Assembly (NCBI GenBank): GCA_003640385.1
Contig: RCAB01000569.1
Coordinates: 1 to 37,522, forward strand
Direction of reading: 5' to 3'
Length of the DNA: 37,522 nucleotides
DNA from: Setaria digitata
Lineage: Eukaryota; Nematoda; Chromadorea; Rhabditida; Setariidae
Positions 11,901-23,500 of this stretch are shown one piece after another; position 1 is the stretch's first letter, and the number at the start of each line of letters is the position of its first letter. Below the pieces are notes generated by a model. It was given only the letters and a program-made list of their open reading frames with translations. It searched no databases and was not told the DNA's origin. The translations under genes and the position numbers were made by a program.

Positions 11901-14900
11901 AGTTTCTTTTAAACCAAATTACTCTGATAGAGCCTAAAAAAGCAATATGATTCATTTAAAAAAAAAAAAAGAAAAACTAAAATTTTTTGGCAAGAAAGCA
12001 AAAAAAAGTGAATTTCTTACCTTGCAGCCCTCGCAAGCAAAGACTCCATAATGAAAACCAGACGCTCTATCTCCGCAGACTTGGCACAAGTAATTATTAC
12101 TGGTCGTAGCAGCTGGAAAAGGCTCAAAAATAGAAAATAACGAATAAATAATTAAATTTAAAAATACCATCTCTTTTTCACTTTTTTCCTTCACTGATTC
12201 CTCTCACCAATATTAAATACTTATGGCACACATAACTGGCCACGACAAAAATTTCTTTACATATATATTTTATATCTAACTTTGAAAGTAAATGAATAAA
12301 ACTTCAGTAATATTATTAACTTATCTCTATTTAAGTTCACAATATTATAAAACCCTAAAAATGGTTGTTCTGCACGAGGTGCGGAAAATCTTTAGAAATG
12401 GAGAAGGTATACTCCGTATCGATGGGATGATCTCTATTCTTTTCGGAAGTCGAAGGCCTTAAATCACCGAGCAGCAATTTCTGAAGAATTTAATACTTTC
12501 CAATTCACCAGATACTTAACCCTATATTTAACAATCGTCATTCCCTGCATATGTTTTTAAAAGCAGCAGATAACTGTTTATAATGGTAATCAGAGTCCTC
12601 TTATAAATGCATGAAGTCTAGTTCAACAAGAGCACAAGTTTTAATTTATTTCAGTTCAATAGAAGCAACAGTTCTAATTTCTCTAAACAACAATCTCAGA
12701 ATCAGTGTAAACTTTCTAAAGCATTCTACTGATTTGTCGATAATGACGCTGACAGTGACGCTCTAACTCTCGTACTGTATTCTACCTTTTACTTTTTGTT
12801 ACCTTTCTCCCATTATCATTTTATCACCGATAAAGTATTAGCTTCACTGTTGATTTGTTAAGTAGTCGTGAAACCACACAGATAATTTATTCGAAGGAAA
12901 ACAAATCTTTTTCGAGTTTTTGATGTATTTTAACTGCTCACTGATTTCACTAGACTAAACTTTTCCAGTCAACTTGTTTGAGGCTTCTCAATTTCAGTCT
13001 CATGGACATCTCCCTCTTTTTCGGACGTCAGAATATCACAGTTTGATCACTTTAACAAAATATATTTAGAAGAAAAATGTCCGATTAATCGCAATAACCA
13101 ATAGTTTCTCTGAATTTTTCATGATTATTGTAAGATGAATGGGTTACCAACTTTCCTATCAAGTGTTTCAGACAACGAACTGGATGTATTAACAACTTGA
13201 TCTGAAGGTCAGTACTGGTTGGTTACCTAACGATTCATCTGCCCTGGTTGCTACGAATAAATGGCCTCATTTCCTACCGTCCCAAATATCCCTCTCGCTT
13301 TCCATTTCTTCCTTTGTCCCCTTCCTTTCTCCTTTCCTCTGTATAAAGAACCCCTCAATAACTTTTCACTGCCAGTTATTACCACTAGTGGCAGTTCTTC
13401 AGCTGACCTTCAAAATGAAATCATCAAAAAGAAAATGAGAGAAAGGTAACAAAGAGTGAAAAGTACAAGAGCACGTATGAGCAGGAGAGTTAGACCATCA
13501 TTATCAGTATCATTATCAATATAATTATCATCTCATCACTGTGAGCATGAAGTAGTCACCAATAAAACGGACCAACGCTCAGCACAGAAATCATTTTGTT
13601 GACAGTGCTGGGTTTCCTTTTCTTCTTCCATCCTCTTCCTCATAACAGTAAGGCGCCGTTCCCTCTTTCTTCTTTTGAACTTTTTAAACAAAATTTCCTT
13701 CCCTCCCTTCAGTTTCTCTTACAGTAAATATGACACTGCCAGATTGACACAACACAATACACCCATATATATGCATATATATATACTCACATACAGACGC
13801 ACGATATAGATGCAAGTGAGAAAAAACAGGTAGAAGGAAAACTTCAGAAGTGACCGTCCTTGGAACCAGGTTTCAGCTTCAGAAGCTGCTTCTAACGACC
13901 AGTGCGCAGTGACTGGAGAAGCTCAGTGACAGCTTCATACATGCGTCCAGTTTCACTCAGTCACTACTGCTGCCCTCATAGCAGATTAAAAGCACTCCTC
14001 AGGATGCTTTACACCTCTCCAGTCCTTCATTCCATTCCTGAAGGCAACAAAAGTGCCGAATGAACACAGATGAGCCAATCAATATCTGATCTAATCTTCA
14101 GAACCATTCATACTAAGGCAGCGACTATTCAGTAACTACAGAAAATTACTCAAGAATATTAATAGCAGTGAATGTTCTCGCGAAGTAAGAAAACGTTTAA
14201 AAATAAAGAAAAAAGTGTCAATTATCTATCTCGCAATAATGCTATGCAGTAATAAGTGTTGATGAAGTAGGAAGACAGGACAAAAAGTTTTTTTGGAATA
14301 CAACAAAAATATCAACTAGAAATTTCAGCATCTTCAATCACAACCCGAACAGAATCCTAAAATATGGATATTGTCATCATTGACTGTCACAACTGTAGAA
14401 GCAAAAGTATGGCTAAAAGCCAACAAGGATGACTACCAGTGAGTGATGTAAATGGTGTTCTTTCGACATCCCAAACTTATTAGAAAGCGAACATCGAAAT
14501 TCATCATCACAGTTCAATCGAAGAACTTCTTCAAGTTACTTACAACAAGTTTAGAAGTATGCTGTTAACTTTTAAGGAGATAAGGAAAAGGCACTTTTGC
14601 AATACCCGACAAATATCGGAACACGAATATAGTCCTTTGAAATAATTAGTAATCAGTACAGATAAGCGTCATTTGCCACTATATGACTCTTATAAACTTT
14701 AGAATCAATCACCTATTCCACTTTTATGAAAAGGCAACCGAAAAATAGTAATAACAGGATGAGGATGATGTCATGCAGCAAAAGCGAGAAAACAGAACTC
14801 ACCATAGTCACCATTCGTTACAGCGCTTTGATGTTGTTGTTGGTGATGGTGAAGATGATGGTGGTGATAATTCTTGTTTTTCTCATTCTTACTTTCATGA

Positions 14901-15250
14901 TCTGATGGAGAAATGAGAGAATTAAGGGTTGTCACGACGAAGGAATCTGATGAAGTCGATGGGATAATCGGACGAAAAGCCGATGGTGCACTACCACTCA
15001 AAATTAAATTTGTAGAGGTGAGATTTGATTCTTCCACTGCTGCCGCTGTTAGTGCTGCTCCTGAAATAGGAATTGCCGAAGTTACTGTCGATGTCGGAAG
15101 GTTCCGAATTGCAACTGTCGGTCTGTGAATACTGGAAGACATCAGGAGCTCGCTGAACACTGCCGAACTTGTTGAACCATTGGTGGCTGAACTGACTGTA
15201 ATTGGAGGTGTACGCCGGACTGCTGCTATGGGTGTTCCGGAAAGTATCAT
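8907..15250 (-). CDS. Nuclear receptor, E75/REV-ERB (NR1D) type
   Basis: Ligand-regulated transcription factor. Exons (minus strand): 15250-14803, 12112-12021, 11753-11609, 10578-10365, 10115-10016, 9848-8907; phases agree, giving 646 residues. Residues 1-149 are Ser/Thr-rich and end with a His/Gln run. The DNA-binding domain is at 159-225, with both four-Cys zinc fingers, P-box CEGCK, and the E75-like [17 protein letters not shown] and [14 protein letters not shown]. The ligand-binding domain runs from about 290 to 465 ([21 protein letters not shown]) and seems to lack the AF-2 helix, as in REV-ERB repressors. Cys296 (TICPVG) and His453 (MQNAMH) match the haem-binding pair of REV-ERB and E75. 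The tail is Ser/Gln-rich and ends in PLDLSIKR. C. elegans has two relatives, nhr-85 and sex-1; I cannot decide which is the ortholog. The donor at 10365 (AG before GTTTTT) is weak. Start: first ATG after an in-frame TAA. Confidence 0.9.
11142..11383. promoter_or_regulatory. Cluster of AGGTCA nuclear-receptor half-sites in receptor intron
   Basis: Exact AGGTCA half-sites lie at 11142-11147, 11288-11293, 11334-11339, 11372-11377 and 11378-11383, all on the plus strand, in the intron between exons 3 and 4 of the nuclear receptor gene. The last two are adjacent, forming a direct repeat with no spacer. The three at 11288, 11334 and 11378 sit in imperfect tandem units of about 45 bases that share AAGGTCAAA and a CTCTT..ATCTAGA-like end. 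Such half-sites with an A-rich 5' flank are what monomeric NR1D/NR1F receptors bind, so autoregulation is possible. Confidence 0.5.
11287..11425. repeat. Imperfect tandem repeat, about 45-bp unit, three copies
   Basis: Units begin at about 11287, 11333 and 11377, each with AAGGTCAAA followed by diverged sequence and a pyrimidine-rich end (..CTCTT.AATCTAGA, ..CACTCTTCAATC, ..CGCTCTATTCCTCTAGA). Spacings are 46 and 44 bases. The part kept best is the nuclear-receptor half-site, which suggests either selection on it or recent duplication. Confidence 0.55.
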
Positions 15251-15276
15251 TTGCTCTTATTTCCTCATTACATCTG
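15251..15276 (-). promoter_or_regulatory. Acceptor-like site and two tiny uORFs before the nuclear receptor ATG
   Basis: On the minus strand the sequence TTTGCAATTTGCAG ends at 15274 and looks like a cis- or spliced-leader trans-splice acceptor. The 23 bases between it and the main ATG at 15250 hold ATG-TAA (15273-15268), a start immediately followed by a stop. Overlapping it is ATG-AGG-AAA-TAA (15268-15257), in the main frame. If the mRNA begins here, both small upstream ORFs would be in a very short leader and could restrain translation. Confidence 0.5.
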
Positions 15277-15655
15277 CAAATTGCAAACGCATCATAGGTA
15301 GAAAACCACAATGGGGATAGAAAATTGATCCTAAAAAACATGTGAACCTTTCAAAAATGGAATTAGGAAGAGACGAGATACGTATGTCAGGGACGCCCTC
15401 CCCGCAACCCTGGGAAGCAAGATTTCTTTCCTGCCGATTAGACTAGTTCCTTGGAGAAAGTGCGTGATCCGGAAAGGTTTCAAATTTGCATACTGGAACG
15501 AAAAGGTAGCATCAGCATCAGGGATGCGTCAACTGCTTGACATCGAAATGCAGGCCAATGCAACTGGTTCGGGAAGTGTTACTGCCCTGCCCGATGAGTT
15601 GGATGGGTTGTGGAGACGTACAAGGTCAACTGCCTCTCCTCCGTTTCACTGTTCC

Positions 15656-15716
15656 GAGCCGAGCCGAGTCGATTCGATTCGATTCCAGTCGAGTCGAGTT
15701 GAGTCGAGTCGAGCCG
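15656..15716. repeat. Degenerate GAGTC/GATTC pentamer microsatellite
   Basis: A run of 5-base units varying among GAGCC, GAGTC, GATTC and GAGTT covers about 60 bases. It is followed by a C-rich stretch to about 15785. The patch is far more GC-rich than the surrounding AT-rich sequence and lies about 400 bases upstream of the receptor start. Overlapping open frames on the plus strand are a by-product of the repeat. Confidence 0.75.
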
Positions 15717-16009
15717 AAGTGCCCCTCCCCGCCCGGCAGCACTTTCTGCCTTGCCTTGCCTTCCCTCCCCGTCTCCCTCTCCATCGCGGTACTTCGGTAG
15801 TTGACATTACTTGCTCCCGTCGTTCATGTTCCTAATTGGACAGTATTGTCATTACCGTTGAGCTGGCGGAAAGTCCCATCCCCGTGTTCGATGAGCAGTG
15901 ACAATAGGTCGAGGTCACCACCGACATTTCCCTTTTCACAACTCTCTCTCACCCGTCCTTCACAGATACACACACCCCAAATCAACCATCCCATCGTCCT
16001 TGGACTGAC

Positions 16010-16200
16010 CCCAAGTTGCACATAGCTGTTTGTAGAGTGTCCAGAGGTTTTCCATGTTCGAAAGCTGGCCAAGCGTAGGCTTGTTCTTTGGAAAACACGA
16101 AGGAACGAGTTTGTTTCTCTCCGCTGCCACAATGGGCTTCATGGTCTGACGGTCCGGAACCGAAGGATCAAGTAACAATGCTCCCAGCTGTGCTAACTGT
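16010..16200 (-). CDS. Probable alternative upstream coding exon of the nuclear receptor
   Basis: On the minus strand an exon-like open stretch starts after a strong acceptor (TTTCCCTTTCAG) at 16200 and runs to a TGG-G/GTCAGT donor at 16010. It encodes about 63 residues including QLAQLGALLLDPSVPDRQ and NLWTLYKQLCATW, with mixed, coding-like codon use. It joins in phase to the exon ending at 17189. Its single leftover base G matches the phase of the DNA-binding-domain exon at 12112, exactly as the 15250-14803 exon does. E75 genes in insects use alternative first exons in this way. The alternative is a chance open frame, or a different small minus-strand gene ending with a stop near 15960. Confidence 0.4.
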
Positions 16201-17188
16201 CTGAAAGGGAAAGCAATTAAGGTGAAAAAGGAATGCAGAAGCATGAACAGAAAGAGTATCTTTAGAGTTGATCGACCTCAGTTTTCTTTCTCGACAAATG
16301 ATACTTCTTCCGGATTTCATTTTCAGTTTAATTATAAACTTTAATAATCTGCAACAATAAACGAAGCTGTCATGGCACGTCATAAGTTGTGTGAAAAGTT
16401 TGATGACTGGGCGGTCATAGTGATATTGCAATAGCCACAATATTGGTCACTGTCGTGGCCTAAATAACATCACTATCAAGCATTATTTTTCATATAAAGC
16501 CCGCAAGTAGTGACAATAATATGCCGTGCAACTTTCGTCTGGAAATTAGTCGTTTTGACGTAATTGTCAGCAATTCAGTCAACCTCCGAAATTAAAAACA
16601 TTGCACAGTAGAGGATTACGACTAGTTCAGAAGGTTCGTCAGTGCGATAAACAATGGTAACTACCATATTTCAAAACATGGTGACACATGGCTTGATTCA
16701 GGTAGGTGTTATTTCCCATTGCACTGCTGAAAGGAAAGAGACATTTGTTAAAGTTCGTGATAGCGGTTGTGTAAAAAACTGAAAGCAGAACTTCGAAGAA
16801 TGAACTTTCTCTGATAATGGAAAATATCGAACATGGTAGGAAATAACATTTAAATGGATGATCAAATTTCTTTCGACCAAGACTTTTGTTAAAAACTAAG
16901 TCGGGATCGGAATGAGGCTGTAATACTGTTTTGCTGTGAGATATGGAAAAAATAAGGTAAAAAGCACTCAAAAAAAGAGGAACACTTCTATTTATGGAAC
17001 TCAGAATGATTTTACTTAAATGAAAATTTAATTTTGAACCACAAGAAAGAAATGCCCTTTGCAAAACAAAGACAAAAATGTTTTAAAATGAATGATAACC
17101 GCAACTCTCTCTTACGACAATGAAAGTGAAAGGAATGATCTAAAAGTGAACGAAGGCGATTCCTAAAAGTGGATTGCATAGAACTTAC

Positions 17189-17244
17189 CTAATAACCTCT
17201 TGCCCGATTGACGACTTGCTTGGGGGATGGCAATTGCGATGATG
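17189..17244 (-). CDS. Possible further upstream exon of the nuclear receptor
   Basis: A strong donor (ATTAG/GTAAGTTC) at 17189 on the minus strand closes an open stretch. It reads HRNCHPPSKSSIGQEVIR and joins in phase to the exon starting at 16200. Its 5' border is uncertain: acceptors at GATTTAG (about 17244) or TTTTTATTAG (about 17262) both keep the frame open. No ATG lies within it, so a start exon further upstream would be needed. Confidence 0.3.
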
Positions 17245-18193
17245 GTGACAGCAGGAATTGTGACCTAAATCTAACCTCACCCTAATAAAAACGTTCACTG
17301 ACTATTTCTTTTCTTTTCATCAAAAACCACTGCTCATTATAAGAAATAATTACACTATAATCAATAGAATATCCATCCAAATTTTAAATATCATCCGACA
17401 TCAACTTCAATACCAAACAACCACCACATTGATTCAAATCTAAACAACTGCCGGATATTAAATGCTGAAAATCTTATGTAAATTGCGGCTTTTTCCGCAA
17501 CTAGCAATCAATTCGTACTGCATTCGGAAAGGCTCTTTCAGAAAGAATATTTCTGCCAGAATTAAATGGCAATTATGATCTTCCCGAAAACAAAGTAGCT
17601 AGTAAGTGAAACTGAGAAAATGAAAAGAGTAAGCGGATGTGAGTGAAGACAAAATAACCAGAATAAATCCAACTAGGAAATGAATAGAAGTGGCCATATT
17701 AGAGTAATTAAGAATGAGGTCGAAATTGAAAATCAAACTAACAATGGTGCCTTCTAGCTTAGCGGATGCAAATCAAACGCGATGGGTGGAACAATGAGCA
17801 CATCTGAAATTAAATAAAAATTATAACTTAGGAAATGAATTCAGAACAACCAATGATTCCCGCCATATCGCTTGATGTTTTTCTGATTATTTTTGCAGTG
17901 GTCCAGAAATTTCAACAAGATCTCAGCTAACACTCTCTGAGATTCTCTGAAATCCCCAGAGTAAACTATTGCATCTAAGACGCTAAATATATAAAGATGA
18001 TTCCCTCAGAAATTTAAATAACTGATTTGTCGGCACATCATTAAAACATTTGTGCTGAAAATGACACTTTGATAATATTTTGAGCCTGTTCAGCATTGTC
18101 TGTAAATTCCTGAACAACAACCAAAACCAGTGATATATTGTATATTCTACGTTCTGGTATAATGCAGTTTGTTAAATAATATCACTGGAATAT

Positions 18194-18360
18194 AGAGAAT
18201 ATAACTTGAGAGCAATTTGAAAAATTAATGAGGCTATAGGAGAATAATCGAAAATTCAGCGGGTGTTTTTAATTTNCCAGAGAATATAACTTGAGAGCAA
18301 TTTGAAAAATTAATGAGGCTATAGGAGAATAATCGAAAATTCAGCGGGTGTTTTTAATTT
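18194..18360. repeat. 82-bp perfect duplication around a single-N gap (assembly artefact)
   Basis: The 82 bases at 18194-18275 recur exactly at 18279-18360, separated by N at 18276 plus two bases. Perfect identity right up to an N is what results when two overlapping contig ends are scaffolded without being merged. The genome probably has one copy. Confidence 0.9.
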
Positions 18361-20560
18361 AGTGAACAACCATTTAACTTTTCGAATCAGGTTGAAAGTA
18401 GCTGACCTAAATCAGCAATTTCGGTGAGTTGAAAAATTGTTTGCCGAATCTTGCTTGAAATGGTTCAGTTACGAACGATTGCGTTTCATTTTTTTCTATG
18501 TGGTCACAAAAAGCCCAACCGATTTTCTTTAATTGATATTATAGCCTGATCCATGACCAGTACAGGTCTTTGATGATTTAGATATTTTTACTATTTCACA
18601 GGGGTGAAACTGCCAGGAAGAAAAATTGCACTAGAAAACATAATTACAAAAACTTAGCTAGTTTTAACCATCGTTGTCCATTTCACTCGAAATTTCCCAC
18701 AAACAGTTTTTTAGTATTTATTATCTGACACCATTAACATTAGATAGTTTATATCGCATATTACCATAATATAGCGAAATACCACTACCAACACTACTAG
18801 TTCTGAATTTAAAAATAAAACTTCTTTTCTCGAATATTTTATGGAATCGATGAAGATACTGGATTATCCGAGAGAACACAATGAATAAAAAGATTGGCAG
18901 TAGTATCCATAATGAAGGTACGAATCAAGAGAGAGCTCGATTTTGGCCAACTTTGGGATCACATTTCCCCATGCAAGGTCACCTGCAGCATGTGAAACCC
19001 TTTTATAAGGCTCACACTCATAAAACATTACCTAGATGAACATCACTCAGTCATTTTTTAAGTGTATTCGTATATGGATGAGATCACAAGTAGTACAATG
19101 TTTGCAGTTCCATAATCTAGAAGAGGGGATTTATGATTATAAAGTCATTTCTGTCTTATGGGCCATATTATTAATATTAGTAACTAGGAACCTTTAAGGT
19201 TGTCGAAGTTTTATCAATCCTTTCATTTAAGCAACTCCTTAAAAAGTGAAGTTTTGGCTTATCGATCTCCAAATGGAGATTTGATAAACCAAAATTTTGG
19301 TTGGTTGAGCAACAATTCAGGTATTTTTCTTCCACTGAAACTTATTTAATAAACGAATTTTCGTTTTGTTCTGACTTTTTAATATATTCAGCGTAATCTT
19401 TATTCCAACTGATAAATGGTTAGTTATCGACTTATTTCGGCTGTTTTTCTGTTGTTTGCACCTCGAAGTGAACATTTTTCTTTCTGTAAAATTATGGGGA
19501 TTGTTACAATCAAATTCCATCACAAAGAGACCACTCCAAACATTCTGCGTTTATCACTTAAAAGTTAGACGATTTCTTCTATTCATTTACTTCCGACTTA
19601 AGTTAGATTGCCACCAATGTTCAGTTTGTTGTCTTCTGCCATCACTGTCGAGTGTTCGTCTCCTTCAAACTTCCGAAGTACGTTTTTGCACTGTAGTTCT
19701 GTACTGTTAGAAACCAGTTCTATCACTCATTTTCACTAGTAATTTTAATTCTAACACCTTCTGTTTGCGCGTGATAAAGATGTCTCTTTGAGATGAACTG
19801 ATCAAAAATATTTTACTTTCCTCCGTCTTTCTTTTGATGGAGATGAACGATTCAAAAATTATTGAAAAAATCTCAAAAGAACAGATCGGAATTGCTAATT
19901 CAGTTTATCCTCCACACATAAAACTCCAAAAAACAAAAAATTATTGGTCACGATCTAAAAAGTTGGTTAGGAAAGTTTGCATTGTTCAATTTTCTTCTCT
20001 CCTCCTCATGGCAAACTGTCTTTCCATGCAGTACAGTACGTTTCGTGAACTATCCTAGTTTCGTTCCTGAATATTTCACTCGTCATCATTTGTATTTTAT
20101 TTCATGAACACTACTTGGTTTTCTCTTACCTAAAGATCTGTTTAGCAATGACCTCTCCCTCTTCCTCCTTCCAGCATCAAGTTGAATGCTCCTCACTTCT
20201 TCACCTTAGTCCCCAGCTCTGATTGCAATAGCAACCAAGCATTTTCCGTGAAGAGGGTATTATTCAACTTTAAGTCTCTCCAACATCCAGTCTAACTAGT
20301 CTAGTTTGTTTGATCAGTCTTGCAACCATTTACAACCGACAGTGTTATTTCTCTGCTCTGCATAGTAGTAGTAGCTGTAGCACCGGTAACAGCTGTGTTA
20401 GCTTGATGTGTGTTTTAGAAAGAGCAGTAGCAGAAGTGGAATCATCGAGAAGACCGTCGTCATCTGTTGCTGTCTCTGATCCACTAATCATTTACTTTGG
20501 TTAGGAAAGAGAAGTTAGTTCTTTCTCCACGAGTACTTCTCTCAGTTTCACAGAACGATT

Positions 20561-23500
20561 ATGGATCGATGTAAAGGGTTGGATGAAACGAGCTTATTAC
20601 ATGCTTATCTGCCAGGTACTACATTCATTTCTTCTCGTTGCACCGATGCTTTGGCTGCTTTATCTTAATCATAAACATCTTGTGAAGTTTCCTGCAATAA
20701 TTCCATACTTAGAAAGGTTATGCAAAAGCAGATAACAGAGAAGGTCAAAAGGGTCACGAAATAGCTAATTATAATTGTTGCTAATGATTAGGAAAAACCT
20801 CAACATGGATATAAAAACCCAATAAGCTGCAAAGCTGCTAAATAAATTCATTTGAACTGCACCTTTATAATTTATGCTTTTTAAAATCCAACTATTCAAA
20901 AAATCATGAAACAGGAGCTGCCCAGTATCCTTAATCTTAACTCAATAGATCCGCTAAGATTAAATTTATTTCCTAAGTCATCATCTATTGTTCTGCATCT
21001 TTAAGCTACCGAAGAAAAAGATTATAAATTTTTCATCAATTGATTTCCATTTGGAATTATATTTATCGATGGATTTTGCACAGCATTAGATAATTTTGAT
21101 AAAAAAGTTTGATAAATTTATCTTTGTTCATTTCATTGAAATAATTATTATCTTAACCTGTAAAATGCGAATATATTTTTTCAATTTGAGCGATGTAGAT
21201 AATCCACTTTGTAAAGATAGAACTATTTTATTGCAGAAATTATGATTTCATTGTAATATTTCTAAACAAAAATATAGTTATCTATGAGAAAGTTTTAGGA
21301 AGCAGTAAATTATTATACTAAATGATACACATGGCAAAGAATTCTATTATTAATTATTTTCTTGGTCTTTTAGCCATTTTAAGGCCAAAATTTTAATTAT
21401 CTGACATAGAAATTTTAAATTTGAGATCGAAACTTTTGCCAATGTATACTTATCCTGCAGATATACAACATGCGATTTGTGAAAATTTTCAAAGCGCCGA
21501 ATGCAGTGTGGAAGGATCACCTGAGCTCACTGAGTCACCATTCAATTTTGCAATTCATTCATTGGGCAAAAAAATTTATCTGCTGCCATCAGGCTCCACG
21601 ATACCAAAAGATTTCTACCAAATTTCCATCATGTCGGTAAGGTTTCCTTGGTTGTTATTTAGTTGTGCTTTTTCTCCAAGTTTTAGCTCGTAAATTATGA
21701 ATGAAACGCCAACATATGTTTTGTTTTTAAGAAAAATTTATACAGCTTAATCAAAGAAAGATGGCGAGTTTTTTGTTCTTCTTTCAACGCACGTATATGC
21801 GTACTGGAAATATCAAACTAATTTCTCTTTGTTTATTACCAAATCTTCGAAAAATCTTCAGATTACTCGAGGATTTTTTAGCGATCATCTCCTTAGTTGA
21901 AAGGAAGCACTCTAATTTTCTTCTTTAAAGAGTGCAGTTTGAGAGTTAGAACTATCAATTTATTAGATCGACATTGTGAAATAAGGAGACTATGCGTTTC
22001 CATCATTTCATGTATGTGAGCACAGAGAGTAAACCAATAAGATTTTTCACGGTTTCAAGTCATTTGATCTAAACCTTCTTCCGTAATTTCAATTCAGCAC
22101 ACATACGAAGTAATTCTGCTCCATAACTGCAATAATAGCAGTATGTCGCTTGAGTTCCCATCACGAAAGGAAAGATTTTTTGAAATCAAGTGAAAGCGTG
22201 GAAGGACGGGAGAGATGATGAATGAGAGGTGAAACTTCAAGAGAGAGCAAACTTATTTGTTGTAGAACTTTTAAAGAACAAGTCCTTATGCATGAAAAAG
22301 AAACAGATGTTGGATAACCACACAAAAGTTGGTGATGCCACAAAAAGCTGCCCCGTTACACTCACGAAATAGGAAAAGGTTGTTGGGCAGTTAGTTATAA
22401 AGAGTGTTGCTGTGCTGTGGTAAATCTTGGCAATGCAGTATTATACTAAGTGCTTGAGATAAGGACTGGTTATATAGTAAGGAGACTCAGTGACTACCTG
22501 CCATTCGTTGCGTGAAACTAATTAATCTTAAGAGCAATCATTTTAAATTTGAATATATTCATCAATTATGAGTCTTTGAGCAGTTCTGTTGCTTCACAAA
22601 GAGGAGAAAAAAAAGATGTGCTGTAAACAAAAGTGGATGCATTTAAGCTCACTAGATTATCAGTAGTAGAAAGAGGGAGTGTTAAGTGAAAACTGATCCT
22701 TACGGCTTGAGAAAGAGTTAATGTTTCGAATTTCAGGAAGGAATTATTGTGTCGGATGGACTTGCCAGTGAGTATTTACACTTGGTTTTGGGAAGTGGTG
22801 ATGACTGGAGAACACCGTTGCAAAAGGTTTTCAACGAAAAACTTGCTACCAATTGGTGCTTTCTGGTGTTGGAACTGCAGTCGGGTGTTCCACATTTTCA
22901 CTTGCTGCATGCACAAACGAAAGCAGTCAAAAGTTATACAGAATGTGCTATTCTGTGGTTAAGTGAAATGAAACAACCACAAGTACCGCAGCCAACACCA
23001 AAACCGAAAATAGTTAAAAAAATTGTTAAGAAATCTGTAGTGGACAAAAACATTGCTGAAACAGAAACTAACGGGAAAACAGTCGCAATTAAGACGACCA
23101 AAATTAGTAATGGACAAAAAACTGTCCGTAAAAAACTTTCTGCATCATTATCGACTACAACAGCAACCGCAGTGGCAGTTATTGATAGCGATATGAAGGC
23201 CGGAAACGATGTTTCCTTTAGCAATAAAAAAACGGTGCCTTCGAAAGCAAGGAATTCTTTGACGAATGCTGTAGGCAGTGAAAACTATGTAAACGGTGAC
23301 GGTTCTGCTGATTCCGGAGTTTCGGTTGTTGATTCAGATACCGAGAAATCATCAAGATGTATGAGGGACAATGAATTTGATGAAGTAGAAAAGATACCAT
23401 CGAGAATGAGGCAAACCGATACAGTGACTGATAATGAATTTGCGACACTGAAAACAAACCCAGTTCCGACATCAGAAATAAGCCCAGAAACAACTAGTAA

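Larger units (their letters stand above)
15251..20560. other. Divergent upstream region between nuclear receptor and F-box genes
   Basis: About 5.3 kb separate the minus-strand receptor start from the plus-strand F-box gene start. It holds the two possible upstream receptor exons, a GC-rich patch at about 15570-15990, a pentamer repeat, a gap artefact at 18194-18360 and isolated AGGTCA sites (for example 15623-15628). Other open frames (16639-17064 minus, 19456-19710 plus, 19834-20058 plus) have no domain, no matching splice sites and low-complexity composition, so I do not call them genes. Confidence 0.5.

Noticed and set aside
13756..13790. TATATATGCATATATATATA tract in the receptor's first intron.
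   Set aside because: Ordinary AT microsatellite with no associated feature.
15464..15835. Plus-strand open frames of 123 and 87 residues.
   Set aside because: They arise from the GC-rich pentamer repeat, have Ser/Arg-repeat composition and no splice or start context.
16639..17064. 141-residue minus-strand open frame.
   Set aside because: Phe/Ser-rich, no domain, no supporting splice sites, and it lies between the two candidate receptor exons as intron sequence.
17745..17806. TTTCAG directly before ATG on the minus strand, reading MCSLFHPSRLICIR and a stop.
   Set aside because: Only 14 codons with no usable donor, so it cannot be joined to the receptor exons.
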